Shown: positions 1 to 6,482 of the stretch, in pieces
How positions within the stretch are numbered: position 1 is the first letter of the stretch
Layout: each line of letters starts with the position of its first letter
From: an uncultured Ruminococcus sp.
Lineage (GTDB): Bacteria > Bacillota > Clostridia > Oscillospirales > Ruminococcaceae
DNA: 19,179 nucleotides
Assembly: GCA_946404705.1 (NCBI GenBank)
Contig: CAMJES010000008.1
Coordinates: 1 to 19,179, forward strand
Reading direction: 5' to 3'
Translations under genes and position numbers: made by a program
Notes under the pieces: model-generated
Seen by the model: only the letters and a program-made list of their open reading frames with translations
The model's database searches: none
Told to the model about the DNA's origin: nothing

Positions 1-44
1 CACCGAGATCTACACTCTTTCCCTACACGACGCTCTTCCGATCT
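1..44 (+). other. Illumina universal adapter remnant (non-genomic)
   Basis: These 44 bases are identical, from memory, to the last 44 bases of the Illumina TruSeq universal (P5-side) adapter, ending in the familiar CGCTCTTCCGATCT. The junction falls inside dnaX, whose reading frame runs into the adapter and picks up an artificial tail (RKSVV and a stop). The true genome begins at position 45. This is untrimmed library sequence at a contig end, not a biological feature. Confidence 0.98.
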
Positions 45-829
45 GCCTTTGCGGTATCGCCGCTGTCGATGGCTTCGAGCAGACCGAAAAGGTATTCCTT
101 TCCTGCGATGCCTGCCGCCGCTGAAACTACATTTTCGTCGATCACCTCGTCGCCGACCGAGCATCTGTCAAGGAGCGAAACAGCGTCACGCATACCGCCG
201 TCAGCGAGTTTTGCTATCATAGCCGCACCGCCGTCGGTAAGGCTCAATTGTTCCTGTTCAGCGATGAATTTCAGCCTTGAAGCGATATCCTCTGGCTTTA
301 TGCGTCGGAAGTCGAATCTCTGACAGCGTGAGAGGATGGTCGCAGGAACTTTGTGTATCTCAGTGGTAGCGAGGATGAATTTTATATACGGAGGCGGTTC
401 TTCCATGATCTTCAGCAGGGCATTGAAAGCGCCTGCGGAGAGCATATGCACCTCGTCGATGATATAGATTTTGTATTGTCCACGGTCGGGAGTGTAGACT
501 GCGGCATCACGCAGATCACGAATATTATCAACACCGTTGTTTGAAGCAGCATCTATTTCGACGATATCGGTGAGAGCGCCGCTGTCGGCATCACGGCATA
601 TGTCACATTCAAGGCATGGGTTGCCGTCTTTCATATTGCGGCAGTTTACAGCCTTAGCGAGGATACGGGCGCAGGTAGTTTTACCTGTTCCACGGGAGCC
701 TGTAAAAAGGTATGCATGGGCAGTTTTTCCGCTCATTATCTGATTTTTCAGCGTATCCGTAGTCTGCTGCTGCGAGATAACGTCATCGAAGGTCATAGGT
801 CTCCATTTGCGGTAAAGAGCCTTGTACAT
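45..829 (-). CDS. dnaX: DNA polymerase III subunit gamma/tau, N-terminal part (truncated by contig end)
   Basis: This is the clamp-loader ATPase of the replicative polymerase, which assembles the beta clamp on primed DNA. About 261 genomic residues are present. Residues 44-52 (GSRGTGKTT) are the Walker A motif. Cys63, Cys72, Cys75 and Cys78 form the clamp-loader zinc module. IYIIDE at 121-126 is Walker B, ATTE at 154-157 is sensor 1, SRC at 167-169 is the arginine-finger motif, and GGMRDA is the sensor 2 region. Domain III and the tau tail lie beyond the contig end; the last codons of the open frame come from the adapter and should be dropped. The start at 829 has a good ribosome site (AAAGGAG, 7 nt spacing). 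The gene begins 17 nt after the TPR membrane protein gene and shares its direction with the SRP RNA upstream, the classic Firmicutes SRP RNA-dnaX linkage. Family identity is certain. Confidence 0.97.
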
Positions 830-846
830 ACTTTCACTCCTTTACA

Positions 847-1749
847 TTATTGCTTTTCCTTATTATGCGCTTCAAGGAGAACAGCCGCCTGAATTTCCTT
901 ATAGTAGCCTGTGTAGCCGTTGGGGTCATCGATATTATTGAGGAGAGCCATGCGGTACATTTCCTCGCCCTTGTCGAAATGACGCAGGAGAGTATGGGCG
1001 ATAGCAGCGCCGCCGAGGGCATTTGCATAGGATTCACGGCGGTCGATGGCTTCATTGAACCATTTCAGCGCAGTTTTTCCGTCATTGAGCTTGATGTACA
1101 TTCTTCCAATCTCCACACGCATATGGTCGCTGTATTTCTGGTCTGAATCCATCAGCGAAGTGAACATTTCCAGAGCCTTTGTTGTGTTGCCTGTTTTTGC
1201 ATAGCAGCGAGCGAGGAAAATGGGCAGTTCGGGAATGTTGAATCCGAATTTCTCGGCATTTTCGTAGCAGTTGACCGCATTCGGATTCCAGTCCATGAAG
1301 TCGTAACAGCGACCCTTGTAGAAGCTGAGAACACCCTGTTCTTCGGGAGTTTTGCTGAAATCGTCGCCGTCTATCTGAGCAAAAACTTCAAGTGCATCGC
1401 CGAAATAGCGCTGGTGGAACATTTCCATGCCTACCTCGAAAAGAGAGGATTTGCGGTTCATCCCTGTGAAGGCATTGCCGATGATATCCTCATCATATCG
1501 GTGAAAGACTGAGCCTGCATATTTCAGCGACTCAAAAACGCACAGACTGCACCATGAGCCGACGAAAAACATAGCCATCCACAGGATAAGCGACTTGAAA
1601 CCGATGCTGTCGGCATTTGAGAATATAGCCATAGCCGCAGTGAGGACGACAGTCAGCAGAGCGGTGGCGGCGAGAGCCTTGACGAGTACCTTTTTGAAGC
1701 AAAGGAGTACTCTTTTTGTACGTGTGAGAAGAATAGTTAAAAAAAGCAT
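847..1749 (-). CDS. Membrane-anchored tetratricopeptide-repeat protein
   Basis: This is a 300-residue protein of unknown function. Two hydrophobic stretches, about 21-43 and 51-73, predict an N-terminal membrane hairpin. From about residue 103 to the end, helical TPR-like repeats are visible, with spaced A/G-Y-A/F patterns such as ALEVFAQI, ALEMFTSLM and ALKWFNEAI. TPRs usually scaffold protein-protein contacts, so a cytoplasmic scaffold at the membrane is the reasonable inference. I chose the ATG at 1749 because it follows AGGAG (10 nt spacing) and leads directly into the membrane segment. The longer open frame to 1887 would be read through the SRP RNA and is not a real extension. The gene sits between the SRP RNA and dnaX, 17 nt before dnaX, and is probably cotranscribed with it. 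In Bacillus subtilis, from memory, dnaX follows the SRP RNA gene directly, so this is a lineage-specific insertion. Confidence 0.8.
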   Translation of the reverse strand: MLFLTILLTRTKRVLLCFKKVLVKALAATALLTVVLTAAMAIFSNADSIGFKSLILWMAMFFVGSWCSLCVFESLKYAGSVFHRYDEDIIGNAFTGMNRKSSLFEVGMEMFHQRYFGDALEVFAQIDGDDFSKTPEEQGVLSFYKGRCYDFMDWNPNAVNCYENAEKFGFNIPELPIFLARCYAKTGNTTKALEMFTSLMDSDQKYSDHMRVEIGRMYIKLNDGKTALKWFNEAIDRRESYANALGGAAIAHTLLRHFDKGEEMYRMALLNNIDDPNGYTGYYKEIQAAVLLEAHNKEKQ

Positions 1750-1775
1750 AGGTCGATCTCTCCTAAAAGAAAAAT

Positions 1776-1899
1776 TCCGGAACATAGATGTGCAGGCTTG
1801 CTGCGGCACACAAAACGATCCGCTTAATGCTGCTCGGTTCCCCGCCTGACATGGTTCACGGTGTTCTGTTGCACAGGGCCCGCACACCTATATATCGGA
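1776..1899 (-). ncRNA. ffs: Signal recognition particle RNA, small bacterial type (4.5S-like)
   Basis: This is the RNA scaffold of the signal recognition particle; it binds Ffh and delivers membrane and secreted proteins to FtsY. On the minus strand the hallmark domain IV is present: GUCAGG, then CGG-GGAA-CCG (GGAA tetraloop at 1841-1838), then GAGCAGC and the usual AUUAAG. The ends close it: 1887-1878 pairs with 1797-1788 in ten consecutive pairs (one G-U at each of two places). The helix continues through 1893-1888/1787-1782 and, after a two-base mismatch, UCCG/CGGA at 1899-1896/1779-1776. An A then five U residues follow, fitting transcript termination. A TATAAT box at 1914-1909 would start transcription near 1902, exactly at the helix base. 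No Alu domain is visible, so this is the small form. The exact ends are estimated. Confidence 0.93.
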
Positions 1900-1999
1900 T
1901 AAATTCCGATTATAGATAAAATTATGAAGAATTGCCGCTTTCCCAAGACAGCCGCATAGCAGAAAGCCCAAACAGCTCGGCAGCAAAATTTACTTAATT

Positions 2000-2028
2000 A
2001 TGATATCATATTTCACAAAAAAAGTCAA
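2000..2028 (-). promoter_or_regulatory. Sigma-A type promoter upstream of SRP RNA
   Basis: On the minus strand, TTGACT (2028-2023) and TATCAT (2005-2000) are separated by 17 bases. The start point would be near 1993, giving about 95 nt of leader before the SRP RNA helix. A second TATAAT (1914-1909) lies closer to the RNA but has no convincing -35 box, so which one drives the mature RNA is not settled by the sequence. Confidence 0.65.
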
Positions 2029-2182
2029 GCACTTTGAGAAAAAATAAAGCTTCCGAGAATAATACACAAATAATTTCATTTTGTTTTGTGTAAAAAATAT
2101 TGATTATTTAGCAAAATTTAACAGTCAAAAGCAATAAATTTGCACTATTTATACAGAAAATTCTTTCTATGTAATTTTACTA

Positions 2183-2211
2183 TTGAAATTTTTTATGATT
2201 TGAGTTAAAAT
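2183..2211 (+). promoter_or_regulatory. Sigma-A type promoter for the mcrB-mcrC operon
   Basis: TTGAAA (2183-2188) and TAAAAT (2206-2211) are 17 bases apart on the plus strand. The start point would be near 2218, about 107 nt before the mcrB start. The surrounding stretch, about 1990-2320, is very AT-rich and contains no gene. A second, weaker candidate (TTGTCA, 17 bases, GTAAAT) lies about 55 nt downstream. Confidence 0.6.
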
Positions 2212-2324
2212 ATAGATAGCGTGTTTTTAAACGTTTCAGTTTGTCAAAATAGATAAAAATTTTGTAAATCAGGCAGTTTGTTTTATTGAACAGGCTGTAC
2301 AATATAAAATTAAGGTGGAAAAAT

Positions 2325-3332
2325 ATGGGTTCTAACATCATTCTTTACGGCCCTCCGGGAACAGGTAAGACCTATAATACTATTGCTTATGCGATATCTA
2401 TTATCTACGGCAGACCTATCCGTGAGGTTATGAGCGACGATTACAGCGAGCTTCTTGAAAAGTACAACGCGCTCAAGACTCTCTACGGTCAGATCGAATT
2501 TACTACCTTCCATCAGTCATTCGGCTACGAAGAATTCGTTGAAGGTATCAAGCCTGTTTTTATTCAGGTTATGAACGAAAAGGGCGAACGTTCGCGTAAG
2601 GAAGAAATGGTTTACAAGGTAAACCAAGGTGTATTCAAGCGTTTCTGCGATGAAGCCGCAAAAAATCCCGGCGAAAAATATGTATTTATCATAGACGAAA
2701 TAAACCGAGGCAACGTTTCCAAGATCTTCGGTGAAATGATAACTATCATCGAGCCTACGAAGCGCCTCGGACAAGCCGAAGAAGCTACGGTAAAGCTGGC
2801 ATATTCGCAGGAGGCGTTCGGCGTTCCCGACAATGTATACATAATAGGAACGATGAACACCGCCGACCGTTCCATCGCCATGCTTGACTCGGCTCTGCGC
2901 CGCCGTTTCGACTTTGTCGAAATGCTGCCTAATCCCGAATTGCTGCGCGGAGTTACCGTTGAGGGCATTGATATATGCGAGCTTATGTATAAGATAAATA
3001 AGAGAGTCGAGATACTGCTTGACCGTGACCATACGATAGGACACGCATACTTTATGCCGCTGCGCTCGCGTCCGAGCCTTGCGGTGCTTGCGCATATTTT
3101 CAAGAATGCGATAGTTCCGCTGCTTCAGGACTATTTCTACGATGATTATGAAAAAATTCGTCTTGTTCTCGGTGACGCCAACAAGGAAAAGAACGAGCAG
3201 TTCGTTATCAAAACTGACGTTGACTATGCCCAGATATTCGGTGCAAACGCCGAGCTTTACCTTGAAAATGACGATATCTACACAATAAACAACGCCGCTT
3301 TCGGAAATGTCAACGCATATCTTAAGATTTAA
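2325..3332 (+). CDS. mcrB: McrB-like AAA+ GTPase, minimal form without N-terminal DNA-binding domain
   Basis: This is the motor subunit of a McrBC-type modification-dependent (Type IV) restriction system; McrB uses GTP to move along DNA and activates the nuclease partner McrC. The protein is 335 residues. GPPGTGKT at 9-16 is Walker A, VFIIDE at 120-125 is Walker B followed by the family-typical INRGNVSKIFGE, and MNTADRS at 177-183 is the McrB signature standing in for the GTPase NKxD motif. LRRRF at 191-195 supplies the arginine residues. E. coli McrB has about 160 residues of DNA-recognition domain before the AAA+ core; here Walker A begins at residue 9, so that domain is absent. I start at 2325 because AAGGTGG lies 6 nt upstream; an ATG-like start at 2286 has no ribosome site. 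mcrC follows 12 nt later. Confidence 0.9.
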   Translation: MGSNIILYGPPGTGKTYNTIAYAISIIYGRPIREVMSDDYSELLEKYNALKTLYGQIEFTTFHQSFGYEEFVEGIKPVFIQVMNEKGERSRKEEMVYKVNQGVFKRFCDEAAKNPGEKYVFIIDEINRGNVSKIFGEMITIIEPTKRLGQAEEATVKLAYSQEAFGVPDNVYIIGTMNTADRSIAMLDSALRRRFDFVEMLPNPELLRGVTVEGIDICELMYKINKRVEILLDRDHTIGHAYFMPLRSRPSLAVLAHIFKNAIVPLLQDYFYDDYEKIRLVLGDANKEKNEQFVIKTDVDYAQIFGANAELYLENDDIYTINNAAFGNVNAYLKI

Positions 3333-3344
3333 GGATAATTTCCA

Positions 3345-4556
3345 ATGAGTAAAGTAAAACGCTTCGTCATTACAGACGCCGATTCCTTTGTAAGGGGCGG
3401 AACATCGGACGATCCCCATATTATTCCGATACCCGAGCATAATTTCGACCGACTGGCGGATTTCACCGAAAACAACCGCTATCCGGTCATGCATGAAATA
3501 AAGCTTCCGGATGGAAGAATGTCTATCCACCCTGCACGTTACGCAGGCATCATAACTCTTCGCGACGGAACCCAGATCGAGATGATGCCGCAGATAGTTG
3601 CCGATTCGGAAGAAAACGCTGTCGTATCAAAAAAATTGATCCTGCGTATGCTTGAATCCATAATTGAAGTTCCGGTAAAACAGGTAAATGAACGCTACTT
3701 TAAAAAAGAACAGCTCAATATATTCGAAATATGCGTCCGTATGTTTCTGGACGAAGTCGAAAACGTTGTGCGAGGCGGTCTGAAGCAGACCTACGTTCCC
3801 TATCAGGGCAATGAGCCTTTCGTTAAGGGAAAGACTATATATTCCGAACACGCAAAGAAAAACTATGCGCATAAGGAGAAATTCTACGTTGAATACGATG
3901 TTTTCAGCATCAACCGCGCCGAAAACAAGCTTATAAAAACAACTCTTGCCTCACTTTCAAAGCTTTCCACAAACGGACTTAACCTAAAGCGTCTGAGAAC
4001 GCTGCTTATGGACTTTGACGGAGTGGATTCTTCAACGAATTTAAAGCGCGATTTCAAAGCCGTTATTGACGACCGAAGCATGGCAAGGTATACAAAAGCA
4101 ATGGGCTGGTGCCGTCTTTTTCTCTTAAACAAGGGAACGACTGCATTTTTCAGCGGCGGAAAGGTCGCTTACGCGATGCTCTTCCCGATAGACAAGCTTT
4201 TCTGCGGCTGTATCGCAACAAGCCTGCGCCGTCAGATAGACCGTACAAAATACAACTTCCTTACTCCCGAAAAGATGACAAACTCGGTCAACAACGTTTC
4301 GCTTGACCTTAATATGGAGCCTGTTTCCAATTTTTATGTTAAAAACAAGCAGGACGATTCCTACATAAACATTATCTTCAAGTTTTACGATTTTCATAAC
4401 TACCACGGCAAGGACGATGAAAGCACCGCTGTTGTTTTTCCTGTTACCGAGGTTTTGAACCGCGACCTTGAAGGTATGAAGAAAAATATGTACCTTGTCG
4501 ACCTGAAAGACATTGACGGAAGCGTATCTATTCTTAATGAAACATTTTTCTTATAA
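3345..4556 (+). CDS. mcrC: McrC-like subunit with an atypical, possibly inactive nuclease domain
   Basis: McrC is the nuclease partner of McrB and stimulates its GTPase. This 403-residue protein has the McrC fold markers: GIITLRDGTQIEMMPQI near 68-84, LRMLE near 100-104, GGLKQTYVPYQGN and FVKGK at 144-163, and YDVFSINRAENK at 184-195. LFPIDKLF at 279-286 marks the entry to the C-terminal PD-(D/E)xK nuclease. There the family normally has an acidic residue after LF, then L-x-P-D, then (I/L)-D-x-K. Here the positions read LFC, NMEPVSNF (324-330) and NIIFKF (342-347), so the expected acids are missing or displaced. It may be a divergent LlaJI-like relative, an inactive nuclease or a diverged active site. 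It is translationally paired with mcrB (12 nt gap, shared promoter and terminator). No methyltransferase gene lies nearby. Confidence 0.8.
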   Translation: MSKVKRFVITDADSFVRGGTSDDPHIIPIPEHNFDRLADFTENNRYPVMHEIKLPDGRMSIHPARYAGIITLRDGTQIEMMPQIVADSEENAVVSKKLILRMLESIIEVPVKQVNERYFKKEQLNIFEICVRMFLDEVENVVRGGLKQTYVPYQGNEPFVKGKTIYSEHAKKNYAHKEKFYVEYDVFSINRAENKLIKTTLASLSKLSTNGLNLKRLRTLLMDFDGVDSSTNLKRDFKAVIDDRSMARYTKAMGWCRLFLLNKGTTAFFSGGKVAYAMLFPIDKLFCGCIATSLRRQIDRTKYNFLTPEKMTNSVNNVSLDLNMEPVSNFYVKNKQDDSYINIIFKFYDFHNYHGKDDESTAVVFPVTEVLNRDLEGMKKNMYLVDLKDIDGSVSILNETFFL

Positions 4557-4560
4557 AACC

Positions 4561-4596
4561 TGCCGCTCGTTCATTCATCGGGCGGCAATTTTTTAA
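4561..4596 (+). terminator. Rho-independent terminator of the mcrBC operon
   Basis: A nine-pair stem (4561-4569 with 4579-4587, one G-U pair) begins with TGCCGC and ends with GCGGCA, and is followed by six T residues. It begins four bases after the mcrC stop codon. Confidence 0.9.
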
Positions 4597-4960
4597 TTTG
4601 GAATTCTGAATTCGGAATGCGGAATTATTATAAACCGCCAATACATCATAAAAAAACAACTCTGTAGGGGCAAATTCCATATCTGCCCGTTTTTATCCTC
4701 AATTTTCCGAAAAATTTGTAGGGGACGGGTTTCCCGTACCGTGAAAACATATTTCCAATGCTTAATAAACGCAAAATAAATCATTTCTGCCGTTTTTGGT
4801 TATCCTCCCAGTAACAGATTTTTGAACGTTTCCGTAAACTACAAAATAATTGCTTCACTCTATCAACGTATTCACAATTTTTCGATGTGAAGATTATATT
4901 TTATTCCGAATTCCGCATTCCTAATTCCGAATTTATTCAAGCATTACGAATTACGAATTA
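4595..4960. repeat. MITE-like intergenic element with degenerate inverted ends
   Basis: This gene-free stretch has a left arm (about 4601-4626) built from GGAATTC-like units and a right arm (about 4906-4933) that is its near reverse complement; about 21 of 25 aligned bases match, including the shared core GGAATGCGGAATT. Inside are two related units starting TGTAGGGG at 4663 and 4717, each with a five-pair hairpin (GGGCA/TGCCC and ACGGG/CCCGT). Beyond the right arm, ATTACGA is repeated in tandem at 4943-4956. No transposase or plausible coding frame is present. The structure resembles the small non-autonomous palindromic elements scattered through Clostridia genomes; the precise boundaries and any target-site duplication are not clear. 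Confidence 0.6.
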
Positions 4961-4974
4961 ATTTAAATTTTCTA

Positions 4975-5003
4975 TTGCAATTTCGAGGAAAAAAGTGTAT
5001 AAT
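4975..5003 (+). promoter_or_regulatory. Sigma-A type promoter for the small Cys-rich membrane protein
   Basis: TTGCAA (4975-4980), a 17-base spacer and a perfect TATAAT (4998-5003). The start point would be near 5010, about 47 nt before the ATG at 5057. The promoter lies just outside the right arm of the repeat element. Confidence 0.8.
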
Positions 5004-5056
5004 ATAAATGGATATGTCACCTTAATTATCAATGTTTTGAAAGGATATGATTTTTT

Positions 5057-5254
5057 ATGAACGAAAATCCCGAAAAAAGCACCGAAAATGTTCTGAATCT
5101 GCTTTTAGCTGTGACCGGTCTGCTTTCTTTTGTACTCGGATTTGTTTTGGGTATATGCGCTTGCAAAAAGCTTGGAAAATGCTGCAAGGGCGGAAAAAAA
5201 GGCTGCTCCGATTTTGACGCTGACGAATATGTTCGCAGCTTAAATCTCGACTAA
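5057..5254 (+). CDS. Small cysteine-rich single-pass membrane protein (hypothetical)
   Basis: This is a 65-residue protein I do not recognise. Residues about 12-33 form one hydrophobic segment (LNLLLAVTGLLSFVLGFVLG), followed by a basic, cysteine-rich stretch with Cys34, Cys36, Cys42, Cys43 and Cys50, then an acidic tail ending SLNLD. The pattern could hold a metal or undergo lipid modification or disulfide formation, but nothing in the sequence decides this. It recalls, only in layout, the short FeoB-associated Cys-rich membrane proteins; no feoB is near. The gene is supported by its own near-consensus promoter (4975-5003) and a ribosome site (AAAGGAT, about 10 nt before the ATG), which makes it more credible than an ordinary short frame. 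ychF starts 45 nt downstream with no terminator between, so the two are probably cotranscribed. Confidence 0.75.
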   Translation: MNENPEKSTENVLNLLLAVTGLLSFVLGFVLGICACKKLGKCCKGGKKGCSDFDADEYVRSLNLD

Positions 5255-5299
5255 AGCACGGCAATTAAACTGTAATAAAAATAAAGGACTAATTGAAAT

Positions 5300-6394
5300 A
5301 TGAAACTTGGTATGGTTGGACTTCCGAATGTCGGAAAAAGCACACTTTTTAACGCACTCACAAACGCAGGCGCAGAATCCGCGAACTATCCGTTCTGCAC
5401 GATCGAACCGAATGTCGGCGTTGTTTCCGTTCCGGACGAGCGCCTTTTAAAGCTTAAAGAAATGTATAACCCGAACAAATTCACGCCTGCAACGCTTGAA
5501 TTTGTTGATATCGCAGGACTTGTAAAGGGTGCTTCAAAGGGAGAGGGTCTTGGAAACAAGTTCCTTGCAAATATCAGAGAGGTTGACGCTATCGTTCACG
5601 TTGTTCGCTGCTTTGAGGGTACGGACGTTATCCACGTTGACGGAAGCATCAATCCGCGCAGAGATATCGAAACTATCGACCTTGAACTTATCTTCTCGGA
5701 TATCGAAATGCTCGACCGCAGGATCGACCGCACAAAGAAGCTCGTCAAGGGCGATAAAAAATACATCGCAGAGGTTGAATTCCTTGAAAAGCTCAAGGCT
5801 CACCTTGAATCGGGTCACTCGGCACGTTCCTTTGACTTCACCGAAGAGGAAGCAGAAGCTATAAAAAGCACTCCGCTGCTTTCTGCAAAGCCCGTCATAT
5901 TCGCAGCAAACCTCTCCGAGGATGATTTCAAGAACAATATCGAAAATTCCGTGCATTACAAGACCGTCTGCGAGATCGCAGCGGAAGAAAAGGCTTCCGT
6001 TTTCCCGATATGCGCTCAGCTTGAAGCGGAGATTTCCGATATGGGCGATGAGGACAAGGCAATGTTCCTCTCCGAGCTTGGACTGGAGGTTTCCGGTCTT
6101 GACCGTATCATAAAAGAGGGTTATGCTCTTCTCGGACTTATCTCCTTCCTCACGGCAGGAAAGGACGAAGTTCGTGCGTGGACTATCACCAAGGGAACAA
6201 AAGCTCCCAAAGCTGCAGGAAAGATCCACACCGACTTTGAAAAAGGCTTCATAAGAGCCGAAGTCGTTTCGTTCGATGACCTTATGGCCTGCGGAACAAT
6301 GGCTGCTGCAAAAGAAAAGGGACTTGTCCGTCTGGAGGGCAAGGAATACGTTGTTCAGGACGGAGATATAATTCTGTTCAGATTCAACGTTTAA
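5300..6394 (+). CDS. ychF: Redox-regulated ATPase YchF (Obg-like ATPase, OLA1 family)
   Basis: YchF is a universally conserved P-loop protein that, unlike other Obg relatives, prefers ATP; it binds ribosomes and is linked to oxidative-stress control. The 364 residues match the usual length. GLPNVGKST at 7-15 is the P-loop and DIAGL at 70-74 the G3 motif. NLSE at 204-207 is the NxxE motif that replaces NKxD and explains the loss of GTP specificity. A charged coiled-coil region spans about 125-190. The C-terminal TGS domain starts near 280 and contains the typical LISFLTAGKDEVRAWTI and HTDFEKGFIRAEV segments. AAAGGA lies upstream of the ATG. It follows the small membrane protein gene by 45 nt and precedes the lipoprotein gene by 88 nt. 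Nothing is unusual in the sequence. Confidence 0.97.
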   Translation: MKLGMVGLPNVGKSTLFNALTNAGAESANYPFCTIEPNVGVVSVPDERLLKLKEMYNPNKFTPATLEFVDIAGLVKGASKGEGLGNKFLANIREVDAIVHVVRCFEGTDVIHVDGSINPRRDIETIDLELIFSDIEMLDRRIDRTKKLVKGDKKYIAEVEFLEKLKAHLESGHSARSFDFTEEEAEAIKSTPLLSAKPVIFAANLSEDDFKNNIENSVHYKTVCEIAAEEKASVFPICAQLEAEISDMGDEDKAMFLSELGLEVSGLDRIIKEGYALLGLISFLTAGKDEVRAWTITKGTKAPKAAGKIHTDFEKGFIRAEVVSFDDLMACGTMAAAKEKGLVRLEGKEYVVQDGDIILFRFNV

Positions 6395-6429
6395 ACGGAC
6401 TGAAAACAGACTCTCTGCTTTTATATAGA

Positions 6430-6453
6430 TTTCCGTTCTTGGGGAAACGGAAA
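6430..6453 (+). other. Hairpin in the leader of the lipoprotein gene
   Basis: TTTCCGTT and AACGGAAA form an eight-pair stem around a short loop. It has no T-tract, so it is not a standard terminator. It lies between ychF and the ribosome site of the lipoprotein gene and may be a processing or stability element. Confidence 0.4.
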
Positions 6454-6482
6454 ACACTTAAATTATATAGGAGGATATTGAA

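Noticed and set aside
1750..1887. N-terminal extension of the TPR protein to position 1887
   Set aside because: The extra 46 codons are the SRP RNA read as protein; the ribosome site supports the start at 1749.
1920..1993. tRNA or large-type SRP Alu domain upstream of the SRP RNA
   Set aside because: No T-loop or acceptor stem can be formed, and the SRP helix closes at 1776-1899 without an Alu domain.
2517..3530. Long minus-strand open frame (337 codons) opposite mcrB
   Set aside because: It is antisense to a clear McrB/McrC pair, has no recognisable domain or ribosome site, and arises from codon bias of the real genes.
4595..4960. CRISPR array
   Set aside because: The repeats are degenerate, inverted and unevenly spaced, with no regular direct repeat-spacer pattern.
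6430..6453. Terminator between ychF and the lipoprotein gene
   Set aside because: The hairpin has no T-tract on either strand.
5534..6457. Long minus-strand open frame (307 codons) opposite ychF
   Set aside because: It is antisense to the well-conserved ychF and shows no family features.
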